From: Verrucomicrobiota bacterium
GTDB taxonomy: Bacteria; Verrucomicrobiota; Verrucomicrobiia; Limisphaerales; AV2
Reading direction: 5' to 3'
Assembly: GCA_003218935.1 (NCBI GenBank)
Contig: QHPA01000131.1
Location: 1-13,227 of the forward strand
DNA: 13,227 bases
The notes beneath the pieces are model-generated. The model was given only the letters and a program-made list of their open reading frames with translations, had not been told where the DNA came from and searched no databases. How positions within the stretch are numbered: position 1 is the first letter of the stretch; every line of letters begins with the position of its first letter. Shown here in pieces: positions 6,360 through 12,862 of this stretch. A program made the position numbers and the translations under genes.

Positions 6360-9300
6360 CGCAGCTCCGCAGCGATGCGTCTGCGCTCGGTTTCCTGCGA
6401 TAAGATTAATTGGCGCGTGTATTCTTCCTGCGTCCGTTGCTCCCTCAGCACTGCTTCTCTGCGTTCGATTTCGGCCTGATGCTGCCGAGTGATGTCACGC
6501 GTGACGCCCAGGAGCGCCGTGACGGTTCCTGCCGCGTCCCGCAGCGGCACGGCATTCGTTTCCAGACGGCGGCGCGTGCCCTTGAGGCCAACAACGTCAA
6601 ACTCCAGTTTGCCGGGCTGACCCTGAATGACCTGCTGATGCAACGCACGAAACGCGGCCTGGTACTCCGGGGCGATGAATTGCAAGAGCGGACAAGCCTG
6701 CACTTCCTTAAGGGAGGTTGCTTCCAACATAGCCAATCCAGCAGGATTCATGTCCAGCAGAACGCCATCTCGAGACACGATTTTAACGCACTCGGGCTCC
6801 GCTCTGATGATCAGGCGCAAGCGTTCCTGGCTTTGGTGTAGTGCCTCCTCCACTCGCTTGCGTTCGGTGATATCGCGAGCGATCGTCGATAAGAAATCGA
6901 GGTGGCCATCCGGCCCTTTGTGGGCAACGATGACCTGGGATACGGGAATCTCACGTCCATCACGATGCAACAGAGCAGTCTCCCCACTCCAGATGCCCGC
7001 ACTCATAGCAATCGGAAGCCCCTCTTGGACGAGGCGCGCCGTAGCCCAGGCGGGATGAAAGTCGCGGAGGTACCGCTCACCGATGTCTTCCTGCGCGCCC
7101 AGCCCGATCATCCGGCGGCCCGCCGCGTTGATGAACAGGGCACGCCCCTCGCAATCACCAAACCCGACAAAGTCGCTCGTCGCTTCGAGTACGCTGGCGA
7201 GCCGCGCCCGTTCTGCTTCGAGTACGCGACGCTGTTCGAGGCGCTCGATACGGTCGTGAAATTTGCTGCGGGTCAAGCGCCATGCCGCAAAACCAACGCC
7301 CCCCGTCAGCCCGGTCAGGGCCAGGAGGCGAAACCAGACCGTCTGCCAGACAAACGGCTGTACCGTCAGCGCGAGCGTCGCACCGGTTTCGTTCCAGACG
7401 CCATCGTTGTTCGCCGCTTTGATCCGAAATCGGATCGTGCCTGGGGCGGGCGTGTTAAAAAAGATGCTGCGGCGTCCGGTCGCGTCCACCCATTGCCCGT
7501 CGCGCCCTTCCAACTTATAGGCGAACCGTATTTTCTCCGGATCAGTGTAACTGAGCGCCGTGTAATTGACGCCAAGCTCGCGAGTGCCGGCTGGCGCAAC
7601 CACCGTGGGCTGGCCCGTCCAGGGAAGTTCTCGGAACACGCCGAAACGATCTCGACAAGTCACGCGTTCGATGAAGACCGCCGGCGGATTCGTATTGAGA
7701 TGAAGCTGGCGTGGATCAACTGTCGCCACACCTTTGAGCGTCGCGAACCACAAACGGCCCTGGCTGTCTTTCAGAGCGGTGGATTGATCGCCGTTAGCGC
7801 ACTCGATGCTCGCCATGCCGTCGCTCGAGTTGAACATCTGATACGGCAGCTTGGCCAGCACGCCGTCCGCCACCTGCTCCAAATCCTTTCGGGCCGCGCG
7901 GATCACACCGCGATTGGAGCCAAGCCAGAAGAAACCGAGATCATCGTCGACCAAACAGGTGATTTTGCGGGCTGGCAAACCTTGTTCCTCCGTGACTCCA
8001 GACCAGGAGCCGGCCCGCCACCGCAGCAGGCCGAAAGCTGATCCGCCGATCCACAAGCTTCCGTCCGGTTCGGCCCGCAGGCAGGTGATTCCCGCCACGG
8101 ACTTGCCGCCGGCGTTCCTGATCTCCTTCCAGGAACCCGACGCGAAACGAAACAACCCTTCGCTCGTCGCCGCCCAGAGCGCGCCCGCACGCGGGTCCTC
8201 CGCGAAATAGCGCGTGTCTGCCAGAGAGATGCCATCGCCCGGTGTCTGAGGCTTGAACTGCCCATCGGTAAACAAGGACACGGTTTGATTGGCACCGATC
8301 CAGATGCGGCCTTGTGAGTCCTGGAACAACGCATTGATGTCGAGGCCGCCACTGTCTGACCGAGGAATCAACCGCCGTTCCGAGCCGGTGATCACTTGCA
8401 GACCGCTCTGGAAGGTTCCCAGCCATGTACTTCCCTTTCGATCCACCAGGATACATTGCACATAAGAGCCGAATTTCTTGCCCTCCGCATCAAACAGACG
8501 AGAAATGCGCCCATCTTCGAGACGTGCGATTCCTTTGCCATAGGTTCCGAGAAGGAATCTTCCCGGAGCTTCCTCGACGACCGCCTTGACCACGGGTTCC
8601 GGCAGTCCGCTTTCGACGCCATAGTTCATGAAGGTACGTGGCTTGAGACGCGAAAGGCCCCCACCACTGCTGCCGACCCAAAGATTGCCCTCGCGGTCTT
8701 CGAAACTGAACCGGATGGTATTATACGGAAGGCCATTGGTGCAATTGTAACGGCGGACCGCACCTGTGGGCGAGACCTCGAAGAGACCTAGATGGGAGGT
8801 GCTAATGCACACGGCGCCTCGGCGGTCCTCATCCATCCGCCATACATTGTAAATCTCTTCCTTTCCAGGGGGCTCGATTCGGGAGAGGACTCGTCCCTGA
8901 TCAATCCGCAGGAGACCGGCCCCACTAAGTACCAACAAGCTGCCATCCCGCGCCGAGCTGGCAGCTTTGAAGGAGTTGGTGACGCTGCCGGCGATTTCCG
9001 ATGCTACCCACCGTTGCCCATCCCAGTAGCCGAAGAAATGGTCTTGTGCGACCCAGACGCCACCCTGGCGATCTACATAGCCGAAGTAGCCGGCGCCTTT
9101 CTTTCCGGGTGGCTCGGGCAATTCCTCAAGGCGGCCGTTCGCAGTTCGGAAAACCTTCCCGTTAAAACTCGTGATGCAGATAACGCCCGCCTGCTCGGCG
9201 AATGTCCGCGCATAATCTCCCGTCCACTTCGGCTCGCGATGAAACGCCGTCCAGCGGTGCGGCTCGCTTATGACCAGTCCCCGAACTGTGCTGACCCAAA

Positions 9301-9628
9301 GACGACCTGACGTATCGACGTGAAGATTCACGATGCCAGGGCTGGGCAACTCTGGAGTGTTGGAAGAATCGAACACGGTGAACTTCACGCCGTCGAAGCG
9401 GACCAATCCGCCGAACGTACCGAACCACAAGTAACCGTCGGCCGCCTGCACCATCGCCGTGGCCGAACTGTCCGGCAGGCCGTCGGCCGTCTCCCACGAG
9501 TGGATGAGGTAATCGCGGCCAGAACCGTCAGCCGACGGCTGTCCAGCAACCGCCCAATGGAACGCAAAGGCAATTAAACTGATGATCAGGACGCGCAGCC
9601 AAGGGCGAACGAAAACGAACTGGAACAC
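6242..9628 (-). CDS. Two-component propeller sensor kinase (sensor, PAS and partial DHp; broken at its H-box)
   Basis: This is a membrane sensor of the kind in which a periplasmic beta-propeller reads a ligand and drives a cytoplasmic kinase. From the GTG at 9628: an N-terminal signal or anchor segment (about 10-30), then a long array of propeller repeats (about 43-640, recurring DxxGxLWxGT-type strands). A Y_Y_Y domain follows (about 685-755, with LGVNYTALSYTDPEKIRFAYKLEG parts), one transmembrane helix (about 758-784) and a coiled coil (790-815). Two PAS domains come next (about 812-925 and 930-1050), each ending near RDIT. The dimerisation helix starts normally (QETERRRIAAEL, to residue 1089). 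At that point the family has His-Asp and a GQ-type helix; here the frame reads RLLICACN and ends in 38 unrelated residues. The kinase is therefore split from its ATPase (5853-6359) and lacks the phosphorylated His. Its partner regulator follows. Confidence 0.88.
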   Translation of the reverse strand: MFQFVFVRPWLRVLIISLIAFAFHWAVAGQPSADGSGRDYLIHSWETADGLPDSSATAMVQAADGYLWFGTFGGLVRFDGVKFTVFDSSNTPELPSPGIVNLHVDTSGRLWVSTVRGLVISEPHRWTAFHREPKWTGDYARTFAEQAGVICITSFNGKVFRTANGRLEELPEPPGKKGAGYFGYVDRQGGVWVAQDHFFGYWDGQRWVASEIAGSVTNSFKAASSARDGSLLVLSGAGLLRIDQGRVLSRIEPPGKEEIYNVWRMDEDRRGAVCISTSHLGLFEVSPTGAVRRYNCTNGLPYNTIRFSFEDREGNLWVGSSGGGLSRLKPRTFMNYGVESGLPEPVVKAVVEEAPGRFLLGTYGKGIARLEDGRISRLFDAEGKKFGSYVQCILVDRKGSTWLGTFQSGLQVITGSERRLIPRSDSGGLDINALFQDSQGRIWIGANQTVSLFTDGQFKPQTPGDGISLADTRYFAEDPRAGALWAATSEGLFRFASGSWKEIRNAGGKSVAGITCLRAEPDGSLWIGGSAFGLLRWRAGSWSGVTEEQGLPARKITCLVDDDLGFFWLGSNRGVIRAARKDLEQVADGVLAKLPYQMFNSSDGMASIECANGDQSTALKDSQGRLWFATLKGVATVDPRQLHLNTNPPAVFIERVTCRDRFGVFRELPWTGQPTVVAPAGTRELGVNYTALSYTDPEKIRFAYKLEGRDGQWVDATGRRSIFFNTPAPGTIRFRIKAANNDGVWNETGATLALTVQPFVWQTVWFRLLALTGLTGGVGFAAWRLTRSKFHDRIERLEQRRVLEAERARLASVLEATSDFVGFGDCEGRALFINAAGRRMIGLGAQEDIGERYLRDFHPAWATARLVQEGLPIAMSAGIWSGETALLHRDGREIPVSQVIVAHKGPDGHLDFLSTIARDITERKRVEEALHQSQERLRLIIRAEPECVKIVSRDGVLLDMNPAGLAMLEATSLKEVQACPLLQFIAPEYQAAFRALHQQVIQGQPGKLEFDVVGLKGTRRRLETNAVPLRDAAGTVTALLGVTRDITRQHQAEIERREAVLREQRTQEEYTRQLILSQETERRRIAAELRLLICACNLKPSATSLRKRLVRSARFRATCIPANLTIWV

Positions 9629-9949
9629 GCCGTAATCATTTCGTCAGAAATCGGAAGGAGCAAGCTCAGACTAATGTTGTATGGCGTGACCGTTCGGTGT
9701 TCATTCGGCGCCGGGGCACACTTGAATCGCGAATGACCCAGGCGAATCGGTCGGTGGCGGAGAACTCGCCGACACGGCGGGCGGGCGGATGGAACAGTAC
9801 GCTCCGGCGAGTTACAATTTGCCGATAAATTGGCAGCCCTTTCCAGGTGATAATGCCCGCGCCAATTGTTCGCATCAAAAAGAGCAGCAGATAGAGCCAG
9901 CAAAAAGGTTGGCCTGCTTCCACAGCCGGCGCTCATTGGGATTTTGTTT
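9629..9949. other. Stretch without a convincing gene upstream of the propeller kinase
   Basis: This should contain the kinase promoter, reading leftward, but I see no clear sigma-70 boxes. Two overlapping minus-strand open frames compete here (9586-9936 and 9666-9923, the latter beginning with a GTG). The second has a hydrophobic N-terminus (CWLYLLLFLMRTIGAGIITW) that could be a fragment of a membrane protein. Its C-terminal half looks random, so I do not call either one. Confidence 0.3.
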
Positions 9950-9976
9950 GATTAAACGAACCGGCGGTCGTTAATC
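9950..9976. repeat. Palindromic AACGAACCGG repeat, copy 1
   Basis: GATTAA at 9950-9955 pairs with TTAATC at 9971-9976, and ACGA pairs with TCGT inside. The core AACGAACCGGCGGTCGTT (9955-9972) recurs in altered form at 10038 and 10128. It could be an operator or a dispersed intergenic palindrome. Confidence 0.65.
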
Positions 9977-10030
9977 AGGGAGGGATCTGTTGAACCGGTT
10001 GCGATTTATGGATCGGGCTAGAAGACCGGA

Positions 10031-10056
10031 TTGAATCAACGAACCGGTCGTCGTAT
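10031..10056. repeat. Palindromic AACGAACCGG repeat, copy 2
   Basis: The core AACGAACCGGTCGTCGT starts at 10038, 83 bp after copy 1. ACCGGT at its centre is a perfect palindrome flanked by CGA and CG. Symmetry is weaker than in the other copies. Confidence 0.6.
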
Positions 10057-10120
10057 ACTGACGGCAGGTTTGGTTGATTATGAACAAGTTGGGACTTTCC
10101 GATTCGCTCGAAAGGCTGGT

Positions 10121-10148
10121 TTCAATAAACGAACCGGCGGTTGTTGAA
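10121..10148. repeat. Palindromic AACGAACCGG repeat, copy 3
   Basis: TTCAA (10121-10125) pairs with TTGAA (10144-10148), and AACCG pairs with CGGTT around a central G. The core AACGAACCGGCGGTTGTT starts at 10128, 90 bp after copy 2. It sits 21 bp before the ATG of the first cassette-like gene. Confidence 0.65.
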
Positions 10149-10169
10149 AGGTTCGCACTCGGTGCTCAC

Positions 10170-10419
10170 ATGAAGACTCGCATCTCAGTTTCCGTCGTCG
10201 GACTCGGTCTGATTGCGCTTCTGGGCGTTTGGTATCTGTTCACAGGTGACACGCCGCCACTTAACTGTGGGTGTGTTCACGGGTGCTGGCGGTTCACTTG
10301 CAGTTGGAGGCTCATTACCTTCCGACTCAGATGTTCAGCGGGTTCGTCAGGTCGTCGAGCGCACCGCGCCACCGGTCAGAGTTGTGTATCACGTCATCGC
10401 CACAAATGATCTCAGATAG
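10170..10419 (+). pseudogene. Small secreted or membrane-anchored protein, frameshifted
   Basis: From the ATG at 10170 the sequence reads MKTRISVSVVGLGLIALLGV followed by WYLFTGDTPPL, a clear signal or anchor segment. That frame then degrades into Cys- and Arg-rich shadow sequence. In the next frame, from about 10265, a coding-like sequence continues (TVGVFTGAGGSLAVGGSLP, then DSDVQRVRQVVERTAPP and RVVYHVIATNDLR) to the TAG at 10417. Removing one A from the AA at 10263-10264 joins them as PPLTVGVF, giving about 82 residues. I do not recognise the family. It is followed 13 bases later by a palindromic attC-like element. It is either a pseudogene or carries a one-base sequencing insertion. Confidence 0.55.
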
Positions 10420-10431
10420 ACATTGTTGTGC

Positions 10432-10533
10432 GCCGAACCAGAGCGTCGAGCCAACGGGAGGCAGCCGTTTAGCTCAGTTACAATTCCTGCGTAAGCGGCG
10501 GCTGCCTCCCGCCACTCACGCTGGTCGTTGCCC
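10432..10533 (+). repeat. attC-like element C, long imperfect palindrome
   Basis: The element begins GCCGAAC (10432-10438) and ends CGTTGCCC (10526-10533). A perfect 13-bp inner stem pairs 10455-10467 (CGGGAGGCAGCCG) with 10499-10511. Outward of it GAG/CTC, GCGT/ACGC, CAG/CTG and AAC/GTT pair again, with single bases bulged on one arm. Terminal AAC/GTT, extrahelical bases and a variable central loop (31 bases) are the hallmarks of integron attC sites. The left end shares the spacing AAC, 11-12 bases, GCCAACG with element A. The next gene starts 4 bases after the GTT. R' (GTTGCCC) departs from the GTTRRRY consensus. Confidence 0.65.
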
Positions 10534-11415
10534 GTGAGAACGCTCTCTCTTATCTTCCTGAGTTTCCTGTTTGTCGGATGCACTTCGCTCCCGCGCATGG
10601 AAAGCACGGAACTGATGAAGCGAATGACCGACACACATTCGAGATGTCAAAGTTATGAAGATGTCGGAACAATAGCCGAGGTGGAAATTGAAGGCCGTGA
10701 AACGAACACGTCACGCGTGCGTTTTCGCGTTCAGTTTGTCAGAAGCCGCGCTTTCAGGTTGGAACTTCATTCGGAGCGGCAGCATGGCATTGGACCGTAT
10801 TCTCTGGTCTATTATTGGGATGGCGCCAGATGGTCAGTCTTCAACTCGATCAATTCACATTATGGGAGCAATCCAGTGATCACGAATGCCGACGACTCGG
10901 AGGTTGTAGGTGGCGGTGTGGCTTTGTCGTATGATCTCGTGCCCTTTACTCCTCGCTTGTTGTGTCTGAGCGAGGATTTTTGCGGGTTTCGTGGTGCAGA
11001 TGAAGGGAAGTTTTCGATCAATGGAATTCCACAGACGAAAAGCGCCAAAGTGGCCATAGAGCGATTACGTCTTAGACAGGTCTATCGTCTTACGCTTCTG
11101 CGCGATGTTGCGATGTATCACGACGTGGAGGACTACTGGATTGATCCGCATACATACACTATAATCAAGCGCCGGTCGCAATACGCGAAAGACAGGGGAA
11201 ATCACACAGACTTCACCACGCGTGAGAGCACCCACCGTCCAAAGCTCGGCACGCTAACAGACGGGTCATTGATTGTGTTCAGTCCGCCACATTCACAGGC
11301 TACAAAATCACTGGACCGAATGCCGGCGGGCCACGTCAGTTGCGAATTCGGACGCACTGGGCCGCCCGCGTCGCTCAGTTTTCTCGTTGGCCTTTATGCC
11401 ACGTTCGCCGATTGA
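10534..11415 (+). CDS. Unrecognised lipoprotein, possibly LolA/LolB-like fold
   Basis: From the GTG at 10534 this 293-residue protein has a lipoprotein signal (RTLSLIFLSFLFVGC) with Cys16 as the lipidation site, so it should be anchored in an envelope membrane. The mature part opens with a helix (STELMKRMTDTHSRCQSYED) followed by alternating strands (GTIAEVEIEG, RVRFRVQFVR, FRLELHSE, YSLVYYWDGARWSVF). That pattern recalls the half-barrel proteins that bind lipoprotein acyl chains. It is inferred from the pattern only. A TTG at 10528 would add two residues. The start lies 4 bases after the GTT of the upstream palindrome and has no ribosome binding site. From about residue 255 the frame runs through the next attC-like element, so the last 39 residues are repeat-encoded, and the stop lies 20 bases inside the following gene. 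Confidence 0.78.
   Translation: MRTLSLIFLSFLFVGCTSLPRMESTELMKRMTDTHSRCQSYEDVGTIAEVEIEGRETNTSRVRFRVQFVRSRAFRLELHSERQHGIGPYSLVYYWDGARWSVFNSINSHYGSNPVITNADDSEVVGGGVALSYDLVPFTPRLLCLSEDFCGFRGADEGKFSINGIPQTKSAKVAIERLRLRQVYRLTLLRDVAMYHDVEDYWIDPHTYTIIKRRSQYAKDRGNHTDFTTRESTHRPKLGTLTDGSLIVFSPPHSQATKSLDRMPAGHVSCEFGRTGPPASLSFLVGLYATFAD
11298..11392 (+). repeat. attC-like element D, homologous to elements A and B
   Basis: It begins GGCTACAAAATCACTGG (11298-11314), matching element A's GGCTAACGAGATCACTGG. It ends GCGTCGCTCAGTTTT (11368-11382) and CGTTGGCC (11385-11392), matching A's GCGTGGCTCAGTTT. The inner arms are G/C-rich and near-palindromic. It lies inside the 3' end of the lipoprotein frame, and the next ATG is 7 bases after its GTT. 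Confidence 0.65.
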
Positions 11416-11846
11416 AATTCACGTCTCGCCAACAGGAGAATGGCAGGGCTCCGGCTTCCATGCGCATGCTTGGACGAGCGGAGACAACCGGCAGAAGACT
11501 TGGACCTACTGGTGGGTCGAAATCGAGGCCAAGAATCTTACTGCGGCTGAGTATGAGGGTTCTTCGCGACGGGACCGTCGTGGTGCAGCGCACACGACTG
11601 GTCAAGTCACCAAAGCTCTTTGCCAAGACCGGATTCGAGGACGAGGAGCCCGATCCGCCAGGTTACGGCCCGATTGGGGGAGCCGCAAAGTTGGATGCCG
11701 GAATTTACGCTGTGGATTTTTACCTTACGATTGGCGATGCCACGCACGTGTTGCGCGGAGTCCGCTTCGAGGTCGCGGAGCGCAAGGCTGCGAGTGGGGG
11801 TTGGCAGATTACAACACCATTGGCCGATGATGCTCCTAAAGGCTAA
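11396..11846 (+). pseudogene. Unrecognised soluble protein, frameshifted near 11557
   Basis: From the ATG at 11396 the frame reads MPRSPIEIHVSPTGEWQGSG and continues in protein-like sequence to KNLTAAEYE. It then turns to Arg-rich shadow sequence. One frame over, from 11559, it continues VLRDGTVVVQRTRLVKSPKL through LDAGIYAVDFYLTIGD and RGVRFEVAERKA to the TAA at 11844. Dropping one G from the GGG at 11557-11559 joins them into about 149 residues with a beta-rich, immunoglobulin-like pattern. The family is not recognised. There is no signal peptide. It begins 7 bases after the GTT of element D, and its stop lies within the first box (GGCTAAC) of element A, as cassette genes often do. It is either a pseudogene or carries a one-base insertion error. 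Confidence 0.62.
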
Positions 11847-11948
11847 CGAGATCACTGGCGCCAACGCCGGGAAGCGTCCCGGGTTTGCCGTGCCGTCGCG
11901 GGTCGCCCTTCGTCATCGGCCCTGCGTGGCTCAGTTTCGGCGTTCGGC
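11841..11948 (+). repeat. attC-like element A
   Basis: It starts GGCTAACGAGATCACTGG (11841-11858), then GCCAACGCCGG. It ends GCGTGGCTCAGTTT (11924-11937) and CGTTCGGC (11941-11948). Left AAC-GAG-CAC pairs with right GTG-CTC-GTT with bulged bases between. It shares AACGCCGG (11863-11870), GCGGGTCGC (11898-11906) and GCGTGGCTC (11924-11932) with element B in the same order. The TAA of the preceding gene is inside its first box. Confidence 0.68.
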
Positions 11949-11960
11949 GTTCGAGGGCGC

Positions 11961-12215
11961 ATGACCATTTCACCAATGAAACTCTCGCCACTGCCACTGC
12001 TCTTGCTGAGTAGCGTCTGTGTGATCTTGATCGCGCTCCTTCTCCACAGCATTCCTCAGCGGCCAGAAGGCGTGTCGGACACTGCATGGGCATTCGAGCG
12101 GTCGCGACACCTTTGGAAGGACTACTGGATTATCGGTCTCGCTATTGCAAGCGTCGGCTCATTCGGAGCAGGATGCTTGCGTTGGTTCAGACACCGAAGA
12201 GAGAGGACACAGTAA
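11961..12215 (+). CDS. Small two-helix membrane protein, unrecognised
   Basis: This 84-residue protein has two hydrophobic segments, about 8-31 (LPLLLLSSVCVILIALLL) and 55-73 (YWIIGLAIASVGSFGAGC). A polar loop with charged and aromatic residues lies between them, and the C-terminus is very basic (RWFRHRRERTQ). The positive tail suggests both ends face the cytoplasm. The ATG at 11961 lies 9 to 16 bases after the two GTT triplets at the end of element A, with no ribosome binding site. An in-frame ATG at 11976 is an alternative. I do not recognise the family. The gap to the next gene (12216-12332) has some inverted symmetry (GCTGA at 12220-12224 against TCAGC at 12266-12270) but no clear copy of the attC-like family. 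Confidence 0.6.
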   Translation: MTISPMKLSPLPLLLLSSVCVILIALLLHSIPQRPEGVSDTAWAFERSRHLWKDYWIIGLAIASVGSFGAGCLRWFRHRRERTQ

Positions 12216-12332
12216 CCACGCTGACCGCGCTGCTAATAACACTGTTCACCACGCGCTCTTGTGGGATCAGCACACTACATCGTTCTGGAGCGGAAGATCG
12301 AAGGTATATCGGACGATAGGCTTCGCAAGAAT

Positions 12333-12686
12333 ATGATTCTACGCATGGCTCAGTCTTTAGCGTGCGGCGCGGCGCTCATCTTTGCCGGCTGTACGTCTAG
12401 TCACGAGCCTGCGAGTCCGTCTTCGGGAGTGTTCCGTGGTCGCTACAAACGCGATTTCGAGGTGAGCAGCTTCACGCCATGCGATTCGTCCGAGAGATGG
12501 TGGGTATCAGGCGAAGTTCTCCCTCTTCGCGCCCCGCTCGGAGAGAAGACCGGCACGGTGTACGCAGAGGTTCGTGGCGATCTCAGCAGCAAGGGCAGCT
12601 ACGGTCATCTCGGCGCATATTCGCGAGAGCTGGTGGTACGGGAAGTTGTGACCACGCGGTTGCCGAGTGACAAGGATTGCCAGTGA
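12333..12686 (+). CDS. Small lipoprotein, unrecognised
   Basis: From the ATG at 12333 this 117-residue protein has a lipoprotein signal (MILRMAQSLACGAALIFAGC) with Cys20 as the lipidation site. A short Ser/Pro linker (TSSHEPASPSSG) follows. The mature domain reads as beta-rich, with FEVSSFTPC near its start, paired aromatics (ERWWVSGEV) and a YGHLGAYSRELVVREV segment. I recall similar small envelope proteins with an F-x-PC...WW pattern and a terminal YGHxGAY block, but cannot assign a function. The open frame extends back to a GTG at 12261; the lipobox decides for 12333. ATG 12345 would also keep the signal. It is followed by element B 74 bases on. Confidence 0.68.
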   Translation: MILRMAQSLACGAALIFAGCTSSHEPASPSSGVFRGRYKRDFEVSSFTPCDSSERWWVSGEVLPLRAPLGEKTGTVYAEVRGDLSSKGSYGHLGAYSRELVVREVVTTRLPSDKDCQ

Positions 12687-12760
12687 GTTCATGATGAGCC
12701 GGTGCCACTCGTCGCCGATGTTCAAATTCTTAATCACCATATGGTAGTCAGATGCTGGAT

Positions 12761-12845
12761 GCCTAGATCGCTGGAGCAAACGCCGGATGGCGTCTTCAGT
12801 TCCGCTGCGCGGGTCGCGTCTTTTGGCCAGCGTGGCTCGTTAGCA
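12761..12845 (+). repeat. attC-like element B, homologous to element A
   Basis: It starts GCCTAGATCGCTGG (12761-12774), which matches element A after a four-base gap in the first box. AACGCCGG (12779-12786), GCGGGTCGC (12809-12817) and GCGTGGCTC (12830-12838) follow in the same order as in A. It ends CGTTAGCA (12838-12845). The next gene's GTG is 21 bases after the GTT. Confidence 0.65.
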
Positions 12846-12862
12846 GTCATCGCTGTTGTGCT

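Noticed and set aside
6902..8041. 379-codon plus-strand open frame opposite the propeller kinase
   Set aside because: It is antisense to a well-supported domain sequence, and the product is Arg/Ala-rich with no recognisable domain; it is a GC-rich shadow.
9586..9936. 116-codon minus-strand frame upstream of the propeller kinase
   Set aside because: It competes with another overlapping frame, has no recognisable domain and its C-terminal part is antisense-like; there is no support for either.
9950..10150. CRISPR array
   Set aside because: The three repeats differ in sequence, spacing is uneven (83 and 90 bp) and too long, and no cas genes are present.
12216..12332. A further attC-like element between the two-helix protein and the small lipoprotein
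   Set aside because: GCTGA/TCAGC and AAC/GTT can be paired, but the arms are of unequal length and no block matches the other elements; it is too weak to call.
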